Shown here: piece by piece, positions 8,197 through 16,764 of the stretch | How positions within the stretch are numbered: position 1 is the first letter of the stretch | Layout: each line of letters opens with the position of its first letter | Source: Hallerella sp963660435 | Lineage (GTDB): Bacteria > Fibrobacterota > Fibrobacteria > Fibrobacterales > Fibrobacteraceae | DNA: 27,363 nt | Assembly: GCA_963660435.1 (NCBI GenBank) | Contig: CAVKYI010000029.1 | Location: forward strand, 1 to 27,363 | Direction: 5' to 3' | Position numbers and translations under genes: made by a program | Notes under the pieces: model-generated | What the model was told of the DNA's origin: nothing | What the model saw: the letters and a program-made list of their open reading frames with translations, nothing else | Database searches by the model: none

Positions 8197-9065
8197 AGTT
8201 CCGGCGCACCCTTGACGACTGGACGCTGTTCGGATCTATTTTCGACAAAATGGGCCGCTTCTTTCTTTCGACGGTCCTGGGTCGGCAACTGCTTCTTTTC
8301 TTTCGTGTCGTCCATTCGATTTTTTCGGAAGGGAGAAATCTGCGGGCGGATATCCGAAACATTATCCGGCAGGTATTTTTCACGGCGGTCGAGGTCTTTC
8401 CGGTTCTCTTCATCGTGGCGACGCTGACAGGGACCGTAACGATTATCGAAGCTCTCACGGTGATGCCGCGTGTCGGTTTTTCGGATGCGTTCGGCGGGCT
8501 GATGGTCGTCGTGCTTGTCCGCGAAATTGGTCCGATTCTCACGGCGTTCCTGATCTCCGGCCGTAGCGGTTCCGCGCTGACGACGATGATCGGGTCGATG
8601 GCCATCAATTCCGAAGTGGATGCGCTTTCCACGCTCGGGGTAAGCCCTGTCCGCTATCTCGTGATGCCCGCTCTTGTCGGAGGGACGCTTTCCATGCTGA
8701 TCGCGAACATCCTGTTTTCCGTGTCGGGCATTTGCGCGGGCTTTGCCGTGACGAAGATAATCGTAGCCGTTTCGGGAGACGCCTTGAATCTGCATGTTTC
8801 CTGGCATTACCTTTCCACGTCGATTCTGAATTCCCTGACCGCGACGGATTTTGTCATGGCGATAGTCAAGCCGCTTGTCTTTGGAATCATCATTTTCACC
8901 AACGCCTGCTACCATGGCTTGAACATTCGAAAGGACATTCGGCAGGTTCCCAAGGCGACATCGCGCTCGGTCATCTACTCGTTCCTCTTTGTCATCGTCA
9001 CGGACGTTCTCTTTTCCCTCTTCTATATTTTCGACTACGTCAATCAAGTGTCGAGGATTATCTGA
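8193..9065 (+). CDS. mlaE: MlaE-type ABC permease for lipid transport
   Basis: The ATG at 8193 overlaps the engB stop and gives 290 residues. An in-frame ATG at 8007 would run through engB and is rejected. The protein shows about five membrane segments and the strong MlaE signature: REIGPILTAFLISGRSG followed by EVDAL and LGVSPVRYLVMP (about residues 110-160). Permeases of this family work with an MlaF ATPase and an MCE protein to move phospholipids between the inner and outer membranes. The next two genes supply these partners. The N-terminal 50 residues are amphipathic and basic, as is usual in the family. The mlaE symbol rests on family resemblance, since paralogous MCE systems exist. Confidence 0.9.
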   Translation: MKFRRTLDDWTLFGSIFDKMGRFFLSTVLGRQLLLFFRVVHSIFSEGRNLRADIRNIIRQVFFTAVEVFPVLFIVATLTGTVTIIEALTVMPRVGFSDAFGGLMVVVLVREIGPILTAFLISGRSGSALTTMIGSMAINSEVDALSTLGVSPVRYLVMPALVGGTLSMLIANILFSVSGICAGFAVTKIIVAVSGDALNLHVSWHYLSTSILNSLTATDFVMAIVKPLVFGIIIFTNACYHGLNIRKDIRQVPKATSRSVIYSFLFVIVTDVLFSLFYIFDYVNQVSRII

Positions 9066-9844
9066 TGGGCTCTTACCAAGGCGAGGCACTTCGAATCGAG
9101 AACCTGCATTTTCGCTATGCGGGAGAAGATAGCGAGGTCATTTCGGGCCTGGATCTTGTCCTTGAACGAGGCGAGACGCTTTGTGTCGCGGGGGCTTCGG
9201 GGCAGGGCAAGAGTCTATTGCTTCGCCTGATCGCCGGGCTCGATGTTCCGACTTCCGGGAATTTCTACTACTTCGGGGAGCATTTGCCGAAGTCTCTGCA
9301 CGATCCGCTCGAAACCGCCAAGCGGGGGACGGAACTCATTTTCCAGAACGCCGCGCTGATTTCGAATCTGACCGTTCGCGAGAACGTATCGATGCCGCTT
9401 TACTACCATCATCGGGGAAGCGTCGAAGAAATCGAAAAGCGGGCTAGCATGGCGCTGGATCTGATGCGGGTTCGCGCCGAGGAGTCCAAGTTTCCGCATA
9501 CGCTGAGTTCCGGAGTTGCCAAGCGAGTGGCCATTGCGCGCGCCTGGGCGATGGATCCGAGACTTCTCCTGATGGACGAGCCGACTGCGGGACTTGACAA
9601 TTACAACCGGAACATGCTCATACCGTTGATAGACAACATGCAGGCGATGTTCAAGACATCCCTCATCCTGGTGACTCACGACCTGCTGATTGCGCGGGAG
9701 CTCGATGCGGACCTCTGCTTTCTTTCGGGAAAGAAACTGACCCCTCGCCTGAAGTTCGACGAATGGCTGAAGTCGGATTTGCCGATTGCGCACGAAATGT
9801 TTCGCAATTTGAGGGAATTTCAGGACAGGGATTCCCATTCCTAG
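9065..9844 (+). CDS. mlaF: MlaF-type ABC transporter ATPase
   Basis: The ATG at 9065 shares its A with the permease stop (TGATG) and gives 259 residues. Walker A is GASGQGKS (43-50), the Q-loop Gln is at 94, the signature is LSSGVAKR (147-154) in place of the usual LSGGQ, and Walker B is LLLMDEP (167-173), followed by AGLD. An H-loop His is present in VTHDLL. The altered signature is common in MlaF-like ATPases. The C-terminal 40 residues extend past the nucleotide-binding fold and may contact the permease. It powers the transporter formed with the neighbouring permease and MCE protein. A 57-base gap, the largest in this unit, separates it from the MCE gene. Confidence 0.92.
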   Translation: MGSYQGEALRIENLHFRYAGEDSEVISGLDLVLERGETLCVAGASGQGKSLLLRLIAGLDVPTSGNFYYFGEHLPKSLHDPLETAKRGTELIFQNAALISNLTVRENVSMPLYYHHRGSVEEIEKRASMALDLMRVRAEESKFPHTLSSGVAKRVAIARAWAMDPRLLLMDEPTAGLDNYNRNMLIPLIDNMQAMFKTSLILVTHDLLIARELDADLCFLSGKKLTPRLKFDEWLKSDLPIAHEMFRNLREFQDRDSHS

Positions 9845-9886
9845 AGAAAAATATATCTTTCAAGTTGCCTGCATTTTGGGCGGGAC

Positions 9887-9892
9887 AAGGAG
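9887..9892 (+). promoter_or_regulatory. Strong ribosome binding site fixing a TTG start
   Basis: AAGGAG at 9887-9892 lies 9 bases before TTG at 9902 and 12 before a second TTG at 9905. No ATG or GTG is suitably placed, so this site supports a TTG start for the MCE gene. Strong sites of this kind are rare elsewhere in the window. Confidence 0.7.
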
Positions 9893-9901
9893 ATTTGCTG
9901 T

Positions 9902-10867
9902 TTGTTGAGGTCTGTACGGAAAATCAATTGGATGGACCTGTCCGGGCTCCTGGTCGGTGTCTTCGTCACTTTCTCGGTGATGGCTTTCCTGACCGTTCTC
10001 TATGCGCGAATGACTTCTGCCGGCGTAATCGGAATCGAGGAATACAGGCTCTACAGCAATTTCGAAAAGGCGCAGGGGCTTCACGCCGGAACGGAAGTCC
10101 AGATAAGCGGAGTGCGCATCGGGCATGTTTCGGACATGAAAATCGAAAGTTCGGGCAAGGTCCGCATGGAGTTTACCATTCGACGCGAATTTCAGCAGTG
10201 GATTACGGACAGGGCGACGATTTATGCCATCCGCGACCAGAACGTGATTTCGGAGCGCGTGATCAACATTGACGTGCGGAAAGGCGAAGGTCGCGTTCTC
10301 GATGACGGGGAATTCATCTCGGCGGGAAAGGCGCAAGACATCGAGACGGTTCTCGAAACGCTAGACGATGTCCTGGGGCGCGTAACGGTCCTGATAAACG
10401 AGGTCGATACGCTGGTAGCCTTGACGATGGACACCGGAACGACGATCGGAGCCCTTCTCGGGTCGAAGACGATTTACGAAAAGCTGAATACCCAGCTGGA
10501 TCGCCTGGACCATTTTTCATACGAGGGAACGATTCTTCTAGACAAGGTCAGCGGGTCCCTGCCCGCGATTCTCTACCGGACGGATACGCTTACCCGAAAG
10601 CTTTCGACGATGACGGACGAACTGGAGGGAACCCCGAAAAAAATCGACAATGTCTTCACTTCGCTTGATGGCGTGTTCGGACGCTTGAATGGAACGATGG
10701 ATTCGCTCGGCCTGGTCGTCGGGAGCATGAACGGCATCGTGTCGCAGGGCGAAGAGACTCTCAAGAATGCGGATGACCTGATCGAAGGCGCTTCGAACAT
10801 GTGGATTTTCAAGCGTTCCATGCCTCGGCGCGATTCCGTTCCCCTTGTCGCGGAGGATCCGTGGTGA
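9902..10867 (+). CDS. mlaD: MCE-domain (MlaD-type) lipid-binding protein
   Basis: The 321-residue product starts at TTG 9902 behind a strong AAGGAG. It has one N-terminal membrane anchor (about 13-35) and then an MCE domain (about 47-120) with YSNFEKAQGLHAGTEVQISG shortened to its hallmark GLxxGTxVxxxGVxIGxV. The remaining 200 residues are predicted helical and heptad-like, rich in Thr, Leu and Asp, consistent with a tube or coiled-coil part that crosses the periplasm. MCE proteins form hexameric rings that hold phospholipid; this would be the periplasmic part of the transporter with the two genes before it. The stop shares bases with the next start (TGATG at 10865-10869). No MlaC, MlaB or MlaA gene is present in the window. 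Confidence 0.88.
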   Translation: MLRSVRKINWMDLSGLLVGVFVTFSVMAFLTVLYARMTSAGVIGIEEYRLYSNFEKAQGLHAGTEVQISGVRIGHVSDMKIESSGKVRMEFTIRREFQQWITDRATIYAIRDQNVISERVINIDVRKGEGRVLDDGEFISAGKAQDIETVLETLDDVLGRVTVLINEVDTLVALTMDTGTTIGALLGSKTIYEKLNTQLDRLDHFSYEGTILLDKVSGSLPAILYRTDTLTRKLSTMTDELEGTPKKIDNVFTSLDGVFGRLNGTMDSLGLVVGSMNGIVSQGEETLKNADDLIEGASNMWIFKRSMPRRDSVPLVAEDPW

Positions 10868-11658
10868 TGCGTCGAATCGTTCTTGTTCTTCTGCTTTCGG
10901 TGTGCGCTTTTGCGGCGGAATCCAAGGACTTGGCGTTTCGGGCGGAAAAGGCGCTCAAGGCGGGGAAGTTTTCGAAAGCGAATGCGCTTTACGAGCGAGC
11001 CCTTCTTTCGAGCCGAAAGGAATCCGACCTGGAATCCGAGGGGAGAATCCTTATCGCGATGGCGAGCTTGCGCACGAGGAGCCTCGACCTGGAATTTGCG
11101 GAACGGCTGCTTTCGAGCGTACGCAAGACGGAACTCGATACGGCATCCCTTTCCGCCTACAGTCTCGCATGGATGGAACTTTTTCTGGAAAAGCGAAAAT
11201 ATGACAAGGTCATCGAAATCAAGCATTCGATGAGCGAAAAGTTCCTGAAGCGGATTCCGGATGGAATTCTTGGAAACATCCTTTGCGTGGCGGCGGTGGC
11301 CTTTGCCGGGAACGGCGATGCGGAACGTTCGGAGCGATACCTGATCGATGGTGAAAAAGCCTTTGGCGGGGAGGCGCCCGGTACGGTCGCCTTTGCGGCG
11401 GCAAGATCCGCGGAACTTTTGCGGAATCCCGAAGCGGACTCGCTCTACGAAGCGGCCTTGAAGCATTCGATTCGGGCGGGAAGACCGTTCATGTCGGCGA
11501 CAATTCTCTATTACCGGGCCTTAGGCGAATCGCAACCGCAGGTTGCCTTGGATTATCTTGTTCGCTGCGCGAACGCCTTCGATCTGATGGGGCTTTCCCG
11601 TAATCGCGACCGTGCCGATTCCCTGTCGAAGACCGTTCGCTTCAAGGAAAGCAGGTAG
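10867..11658 (+). CDS. Exported TPR-like protein, last gene of the MCE unit
   Basis: The ATG at 10867 overlaps the MCE stop and gives 263 residues. Residues 1-19 are a signal peptide (MRRIVLVLLLSVCAFAAES). The mature protein is entirely helical, with Ala- and Leu-rich pairs of helices such as AEKALKAGKFSKANALYERA (about 26-45), typical of TPR or TPR-like repeats that mediate protein contacts. No catalytic motif is visible. Its position in translational coupling with the MCE gene suggests a periplasmic partner of the lipid transporter, possibly replacing a known Mla component; that is inference. The gene ends about 50 bases before the stop of a convergent gene, with only a weak 6-bp inverted repeat between them. 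Confidence 0.72.
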   Translation: MRRIVLVLLLSVCAFAAESKDLAFRAEKALKAGKFSKANALYERALLSSRKESDLESEGRILIAMASLRTRSLDLEFAERLLSSVRKTELDTASLSAYSLAWMELFLEKRKYDKVIEIKHSMSEKFLKRIPDGILGNILCVAAVAFAGNGDAERSERYLIDGEKAFGGEAPGTVAFAAARSAELLRNPEADSLYEAALKHSIRAGRPFMSATILYYRALGESQPQVALDYLVRCANAFDLMGLSRNRDRADSLSKTVRFKESR

Positions 11659-11707
11659 TTTCCGGTTTTTCTGGGACGTTTCGCGTGAACCGTCTCGACC
11701 TGCGTGG

Positions 11708-12469
11708 TCAGTTCGATTCTTCCTTTTTCAGTGAAAGCAGCCTGTGGTAGGCGTAATTCGGGTCGATCGCGTGTTCCGTCAGCTTTTGCATAATGGACTT
11801 GATTTCCTTGACTTCGGTGGAATCCGTCCATGTTCTGTGCAAGACTCGCATCGCCTTGGGGTAGAGGCTCCCGAAAAGGCCCTTGTTCTGCGGATTCAGC
11901 GCATCGTTTACGAGAAGTTCCACCGCCATTTCCGTCTGCATCGCGTTCAGTTCGAAGTTTCGGTAGATGGTCTTGATGTGCGGGGGAATTGCCGTGTCGG
12001 GATTTGACGAGAAGCGCCGCATGACGTCTGCCGCTTCCGCATAGTTGTGCGTCGGTCCGTTGGCGAGCCTCAAGGCTAGGTAGATGGCGAATTTCCAGTT
12101 GTCGGGATAGACGCGAACCGCTCGCCGCATGACGGTAAAATCGGTCGTGTCCTTTTCGTCGGTGTTGGTGACGCTTCCGACAACGGCGTATGGCGTGGTA
12201 AAAAGCGAGTCGAGTTCCGTGGAAAGGTTTCCGACATGGGAAAGCCAGGAGTAGGATTGTCCCGACAGATAGCTGTCTCCCAGATCGATGAGGCCGCTTA
12301 TCCAGAAAAGTCCCGCCGCGGTCACGTTATGCCCGACGGCAATCGCTTTCGCGTAGTTCGCCTTGGGCAGGAATTCTTCCTTTTGCGGCAGATCGGGAAG
12401 GGGCTTTGCAAAGTGAAAAGCAAAAGCGACGATCGCGACAGAAAGAAGAACGATGATGACGTGACGCAT
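11708..12469 (-). CDS. Exported or membrane-anchored protein of unknown function
   Basis: The 253-residue product starts with a signal anchor (MRHVIIVLLSVAIVAFAFHF). The rest is helical; stretches such as AVRVYPDNWKFAIYLALRLA and a NYAEAADVMRRF repeat-like unit resemble TPR-type helices. I do not recognise the family. It follows pyrF by 16 bases on the same strand and is the last gene of the ispA-dxs unit. A role in the envelope is likely from its targeting. It converges on the TPR-like protein of the MCE unit, and the two have a similar general make-up, but I see no clear sequence similarity. Confidence 0.65.
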   Translation of the reverse strand: MRHVIIVLLSVAIVAFAFHFAKPLPDLPQKEEFLPKANYAKAIAVGHNVTAAGLFWISGLIDLGDSYLSGQSYSWLSHVGNLSTELDSLFTTPYAVVGSVTNTDEKDTTDFTVMRRAVRVYPDNWKFAIYLALRLANGPTHNYAEAADVMRRFSSNPDTAIPPHIKTIYRNFELNAMQTEMAVELLVNDALNPQNKGLFGSLYPKAMRVLHRTWTDSTEVKEIKSIMQKLTEHAIDPNYAYHRLLSLKKEESN

Positions 12470-12485
12470 GGTTTTTTCCTAGGTG

Positions 12486-13358
12486 TCAGCGGAGCGCGTC
12501 GGCAAGGGATTCCAGCGCATCGACGCAGGCGACCGCGTATTCCGCCTCCTTGCCGGTTCGCTGCCAGGCGAAGTTCAGCCCGCTCGAACTGTTGAGAACA
12601 TGGAACTTGCGCTTTCCGCCTCCATTCGAAATCGCTTGCAGGACGGTTTTCGCGTCGCCGCCTTGGCCTCCGGGAACTCCCGGAATGGAAACGCCCGGGA
12701 TGAGGAAGGGAATTTCGTGCTTCGCTTCGGCAAAGAAGGCGGTAATCCTTTCGAGTTCTTCGGGACGGGTCGCTCCGACGACAGCGCCGAGGTTGCCGTT
12801 GTCCCATTCGAGAATCTTTTCTGCAACCGAAAAGAACGCCGGCTTGCCGTTTACGGGCATGTCCTGAAAATCCGCCGCGCCTTTGTTGCTTGTACGAAGA
12901 AGCAGATAGACGCCGTTTCCTGTCGGGTGGTCCAGGAACGGCCCGACGGAATCCTTTCCCATCCAGGGGCTGACCGTGACCGCATCCGCTCCATAGACGT
13001 TGAAAGCCGCATCCGCATAGGCGGCGCTTGTCTTGCCGATGTCGCCGCGTTTCGCGTCGAGAATGACCGGAATTCCTTCGCCTTTGTAGGCGCAAATCAG
13101 GTCATGGAGAACTTTCATCCCTTCGATGCTCACGCATTCGTAGTAGGCGCTGTTTGGCTTGACGACTGCCGGCGCGACGTTTCGCCTGGCGCATTCTTCC
13201 AGAATGTCCATGTAGAAGAATCGAATCTTTTCTTCGGCGGTCCTTGCGTTCGGGTGCTTCCGTTCCACGGGCATCAGCGAAAGCTTGGGATCCATGCCCA
13301 GGCAAATCGGATTTCCGCAAGCCTGGATGCGGGCTTCTAGGCGGTCAGAAAATTTCAT
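12486..13358 (-). CDS. pyrF: Orotidine 5'-phosphate decarboxylase, type 2
   Basis: The 290-residue protein has the OMP decarboxylase active-site motif LDAKRGDIG (residues 100-108), with the catalytic Lys and Asp pair, and a phosphate-binding end region (IPGVSIPGVPGGQGGD). The length and the early LGMDP motif fit the longer group 2 enzymes rather than the 230-residue PyrF of E. coli. It makes UMP from OMP, the last step of pyrimidine synthesis. The start ATG shares bases with the stop of the upstream methyltransferase gene (TGATG on the minus strand). No other pyr gene is in the window. Confidence 0.95.
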   Translation of the reverse strand: MKFSDRLEARIQACGNPICLGMDPKLSLMPVERKHPNARTAEEKIRFFYMDILEECARRNVAPAVVKPNSAYYECVSIEGMKVLHDLICAYKGEGIPVILDAKRGDIGKTSAAYADAAFNVYGADAVTVSPWMGKDSVGPFLDHPTGNGVYLLLRTSNKGAADFQDMPVNGKPAFFSVAEKILEWDNGNLGAVVGATRPEELERITAFFAEAKHEIPFLIPGVSIPGVPGGQGGDAKTVLQAISNGGGKRKFHVLNSSSGLNFAWQRTGKEAEYAVACVDALESLADALR

Positions 13359-14899
13359 CAGCCAAGCTCCTTCTGGATCTTCGCCATTTCGTAGGAGAGA
13401 ATTCCGTGCGCGACAGCGACATTCAAGGATTCGAGCTCGCTTGACATCGGAATCCTGACCGTCTCGTCGGAAATGTCGATGAGATGGCGATCGGTACCGG
13501 CGCCTTCGTTTCCGACGAGAAATGCGACCTTGCGCAGCTTGCGCGGTTCGATTTCGGAAAGGCTCTGCTTGCCGTGCAAGTCTGTCGCTATGATCGTGTA
13601 ACCATAGCGGTGGAGCTCGTTGATGGTTTCAATCAGGTCGCGGTCCTTTTCGAACGGGACACGGAGGAACGTTCCCGACGAGCCGCGGATGACTTTCGGG
13701 TTGAAGGGATTTACGGAGCCTTTCCCGATGACGATTCCCGACGAGCTGAATCCGAGACTCGTGCGGAAAATGGCTCCCAGGTTTCCCGGGTCCTGGACGG
13801 CATCGACAAGCGTGAGAATGCTGCGGCTCTTTTCGTAGTTCGGTTTGGTGCTCGCCATGCGGCAGACTGCAAGAATGCCTTGGGGCGTGACGGTCGAGGA
13901 AAGTCTCTGGACCTGGTCTTCTCCGATGATCTTGACGCTTGCGCCCGCCTTGCGGGCTCGGTCAATGAGCTCCTGGAGCGTGGGAATCGGTTCGTAAACG
14001 TTTTCGCCTTCTTCGTTCAATACCGGTTCGCCGGATTCGTCGAGCTTTTTCTTGCCGGCGGCATAGATGCCGATGATTACGTCCTGGTGGTTTGCGACGA
14101 TTTCTTCGACAACGCGGACGCCTTCGGCGATGAACTGTCCTTCGCGGGAGCGGCCTTTTTCGGTCGTCAGCGCGAGCAGCTTGCGGAACCACGGAGGGTT
14201 CGCCCCGGCCTTTTCCGGCAAGATGTCCGGCGAATCCGCATACTGGAGAACCGCTTCTTCGTCGCGGACCGCTTCGTCGTCCTCGATAAACTTCTGTTCG
14301 GGTCTCTGGCGGAAAACGGGACGATTCTCGTTTCTGTCGAAAGACCTGCCGCGATCTCCGAAGGAACGCCTGCCTTCGCGGTTCCTGTCAAAAGACCGTT
14401 CTCTCCGATCGAAACTTCTTTCGCCGTCGCGGTCGCGGAACGAACGCCTGTCGCGGTCTCCGAACGGTCTGCGTTCGCGGTCGAAGGGACGTTCCCTGTC
14501 CCTGAAGGAACGTCTGTCTTCGCGGTCCCTGTCAAAAGACCGTTCTCTCCGGTCGAAGCTTCTTTCGGCGTCGCGGTCGCGGAACGAACGCCTGTCGCGG
14601 TCTCCGAACGATCTGCGTTCGCGGTCGAAGGTGCGCTCCCTGTCCCCGAACGATCTGCGTTCGCGGTCGAAAGGTTTGCGTTCTCCTCGGCTCCCGTCGA
14701 ATTTTCTTTCGTCGGAACCGGAATTGCGTTCCTTCGATCTTTCGAATTCGCGGCGTTCGCTGCGAGTTTCCTGGGCATCGGGGTCGGTGACTTCGGGATG
14801 GCGGCCAAAGCCATGGTCGGCTGGATTGTCGCTTACGCCGAATTTTCCTTGAAAAGTCTGTCGGACGACACGTTTTGGGGGGTTGTTTTCTTCTGTCAT
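13358..14899 (-). CDS. SpoU/TrmH-family RNA 2'-O-methyltransferase with Arg/Asp-rich N-terminal repeats
   Basis: The 513-residue protein has three parts. Residues 1-230 are disordered, and 75-190 consist of repeated R/D/F/S units (FDRERRSFGDRD and variants). Residues about 236-340 form the SpoU substrate-binding domain. Residues about 350-510 form the SPOUT catalytic knot with its three motifs: QDPGNLGAIFRTS, LVGNEGAG and IPMSSELESLNVAVAHG. Enzymes of this family methylate ribose in rRNA or tRNA using S-adenosylmethionine; the target base cannot be read from sequence. The charged repeats probably bind RNA or drive condensation, similar to the tail of the helicase in this window. The start overlaps the dxs stop (ATGA), and the stop overlaps the pyrF start. 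Confidence 0.88.
   Translation of the reverse strand: MTEENNPPKRVVRQTFQGKFGVSDNPADHGFGRHPEVTDPDAQETRSERREFERSKERNSGSDERKFDGSRGERKPFDRERRSFGDRERTFDRERRSFGDRDRRSFRDRDAERSFDRRERSFDRDREDRRSFRDRERPFDRERRPFGDRDRRSFRDRDGERSFDRRERSFDRNREGRRSFGDRGRSFDRNENRPVFRQRPEQKFIEDDEAVRDEEAVLQYADSPDILPEKAGANPPWFRKLLALTTEKGRSREGQFIAEGVRVVEEIVANHQDVIIGIYAAGKKKLDESGEPVLNEEGENVYEPIPTLQELIDRARKAGASVKIIGEDQVQRLSSTVTPQGILAVCRMASTKPNYEKSRSILTLVDAVQDPGNLGAIFRTSLGFSSSGIVIGKGSVNPFNPKVIRGSSGTFLRVPFEKDRDLIETINELHRYGYTIIATDLHGKQSLSEIEPRKLRKVAFLVGNEGAGTDRHLIDISDETVRIPMSSELESLNVAVAHGILSYEMAKIQKELG
14330..14668 (-). repeat. In-frame 144-bp tandem repeat in the methyltransferase gene
   Basis: The stretch 14381-14524 is repeated at 14525-14668 with few changes; the offset between matching landmarks such as AAAAGACCGTTCTCTCCG is exactly 144 bases, or 48 codons. 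A partial third unit lies at about 14330-14380. It encodes the FDRERR-type units of the disordered region. Smaller 8-12 residue repeats are nested inside each copy. Being a multiple of three, copy changes keep the frame. Confidence 0.85.
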
Positions 14900-16764
14900 A
14901 GTTCTTTCAGTAGTTTGTTTGCGATGGACGTGCCGTCAATGCCAAGCATCCGATACAGGTCCGGAATTTTTCCGTGTTCGACGAACGCATCGGGTAGCCC
15001 GAATCGGAAGAGTCTGTGGTCTTCGAAGCCCATGTCGGCGAGAAGCTCCGCGATTTCGGAACCATATCCGCCGACGACCGTATTGTCTTCGAGAGTGACG
15101 ATGGTGTGATGCGTGTTGAACAGGTTGCGGTAGTCTTCCTTGTCGAGCGGTTTCACGAACTTGGCATCTACCAAGGTGGGATTGAAACCGTGTTCGGCAA
15201 GAATCTTCGCCGTCTTTTCGAGCTCGTGGAGCATAAAGCCCACGCCTAGAAGCAGGACTTCCTTGCCCTGTCTCCTGATTTGGAATTTTCCGAATGGCAC
15301 CGGCAAGATTTCCGGGCGGAGTTCTGCCGAGAGTGCGGACGCACGCGGAAAGCGGATCGCGACAGGACCGTTCATTTCGATTGCCGCGGTCACCATGTCG
15401 CGGAGATCGCTTTCGTCCGAAGGGGTCATGATGGTCATGCCCGGAATCGATCGCAGGTAGGTGATGTCGAACGAACCGTGGTGCGTCGGACCGTCCGCTC
15501 CGACAAGGCCCGCACGGTCCAGGACGAAAACGACGTGCAGGTTCTGGAGCGCTACGTCATGGATTATCTGGTCATATGCGCGTTGCAGGAACGAGGAATA
15601 GATGGCGACGACAGGAACCAGTCCTCCGCAGGCGAGACCCGCGGCGAAAGTCACCGCGTGCTCTTCGGCGATTCCCACGTCGATTACCCTGTCCGGAATT
15701 TCCCTTGCCATGATGTCGAGACCGCAGCCTGTGGGCATGGCGCCCGTTATTCCGATTATCTTCTCGTTCTTCTTCGCGAGGTCCAGAATGGTGTTTCCAA
15801 AGACGCTCGTGAGGGATGGCAGCGCCGTCTTTTGGGAAAGCGGCATCCCGCTCTTGGGGTCGAACGGAACGGATGCGTGCCACTTGCTCGGATTCGTTTC
15901 GGCGAACTTCATGCCGTGACCCTTTTCCGTCATTACCTGGATAAGGCAAGGTCCGGGAATCGACTTGACGCGTTCCAGGATGGAAATCAGTTCGTTCAGA
16001 TCGTGCCCGTCGATGGGACCGAAGTAGCGGATTCCCAGATCTTCGAAAAACTGTCCCGGTCGAATGGCGTTCTTGACCGCCTTTTCGACGCTTTGCAGGA
16101 GCGTGCGGAAGTGACGCCCGATGATGCCCGGGATCTTTTGCATCACCCGATCGATATCGGCGCGAAGCTTGTTGTACTTCGGATCGGAGATCAGGTGGTT
16201 CAGGTATTTGGGAAAGCCTCCGACATTTGGCGCAATGCTCATCTTGTTATCGTTCAAGATGATGGTCATGTTCTGCTGGGAAAGCCCCGCGTTGTTGAGC
16301 GCTTCGAACGCCATGCCGCCTGTCATGGAGCCGTCGCCGATTATCGCGACGACGCTGTTGTGCCTGTGGAGCTTGTCTCGGGCGACGGCAAAGCCGAGCG
16401 CAGCCGAAATGGATGTCGAAGCGTGTCCGACGCCGAAAGCGTCGTAAGGGCTTTCGGAACGTTTGGGAAAGCCGGAAAGACCGCCTTGCTGCCGGAGCGT
16501 TTCGAAACTGTCGTAGCGACCCGTGAGCAGCTTGTGCACATAGGCCTGGTGCCCGACATCCCAGACAAGAATGTCGTCTGGAGCGTTGAACACGTAGTGC
16601 AGGGCGAGCGTCAGTTCGACGACGCCAAGGCTCGATGCCAGATGGCCGCCATGGGCGGCGACCTGGCTGATAATCTTTTCGCGGATCTGGACCGCCAGGT
16701 CGTTCAGCTCCTGGACGGAACAGCCCTTGATGTCTTTTGGCGATTTGACGTCCTTGAGGAACAT
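14896..16764 (-). CDS. dxs: 1-deoxy-D-xylulose-5-phosphate synthase
   Basis: The 622-residue protein has normal Dxs length and motifs. The thiamine diphosphate site is GDGSMTGG (143-150) with NDNKMSI (171-177). The transketolase-type middle domain contains GIAEEHAVTFAAG near residue 375, with the catalytic Glu. The C-terminal domain is of the transketolase C type. It joins pyruvate and glyceraldehyde 3-phosphate to make DXP, the entry step of the MEP route to isoprenoids. It starts directly after the stop of the polyprenyl synthase gene on the same strand and overlaps the methyltransferase gene by 4 bases. The pairing with a prenyl synthase is common in bacteria and supports both names. Confidence 0.97.
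   Translation of the reverse strand: MFLKDVKSPKDIKGCSVQELNDLAVQIREKIISQVAAHGGHLASSLGVVELTLALHYVFNAPDDILVWDVGHQAYVHKLLTGRYDSFETLRQQGGLSGFPKRSESPYDAFGVGHASTSISAALGFAVARDKLHRHNSVVAIIGDGSMTGGMAFEALNNAGLSQQNMTIILNDNKMSIAPNVGGFPKYLNHLISDPKYNKLRADIDRVMQKIPGIIGRHFRTLLQSVEKAVKNAIRPGQFFEDLGIRYFGPIDGHDLNELISILERVKSIPGPCLIQVMTEKGHGMKFAETNPSKWHASVPFDPKSGMPLSQKTALPSLTSVFGNTILDLAKKNEKIIGITGAMPTGCGLDIMAREIPDRVIDVGIAEEHAVTFAAGLACGGLVPVVAIYSSFLQRAYDQIIHDVALQNLHVVFVLDRAGLVGADGPTHHGSFDITYLRSIPGMTIMTPSDESDLRDMVTAAIEMNGPVAIRFPRASALSAELRPEILPVPFGKFQIRRQGKEVLLLGVGFMLHELEKTAKILAEHGFNPTLVDAKFVKPLDKEDYRNLFNTHHTIVTLEDNTVVGGYGSEIAELLADMGFEDHRLFRFGLPDAFVEHGKIPDLYRMLGIDGTSIANKLLKEL

Noticed and set aside
14330..14668. CRISPR-like array
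   Set aside because: The repeats are coding, in frame, of unequal sub-units and have no spacers of regular length.
13484..15109. Long plus-strand open frame of 541 codons opposite the methyltransferase gene
   Set aside because: It is created by the stop-free repeat of the real minus-strand gene; the protein is repetitive, has no recognisable domain and lacks a ribosome binding site.
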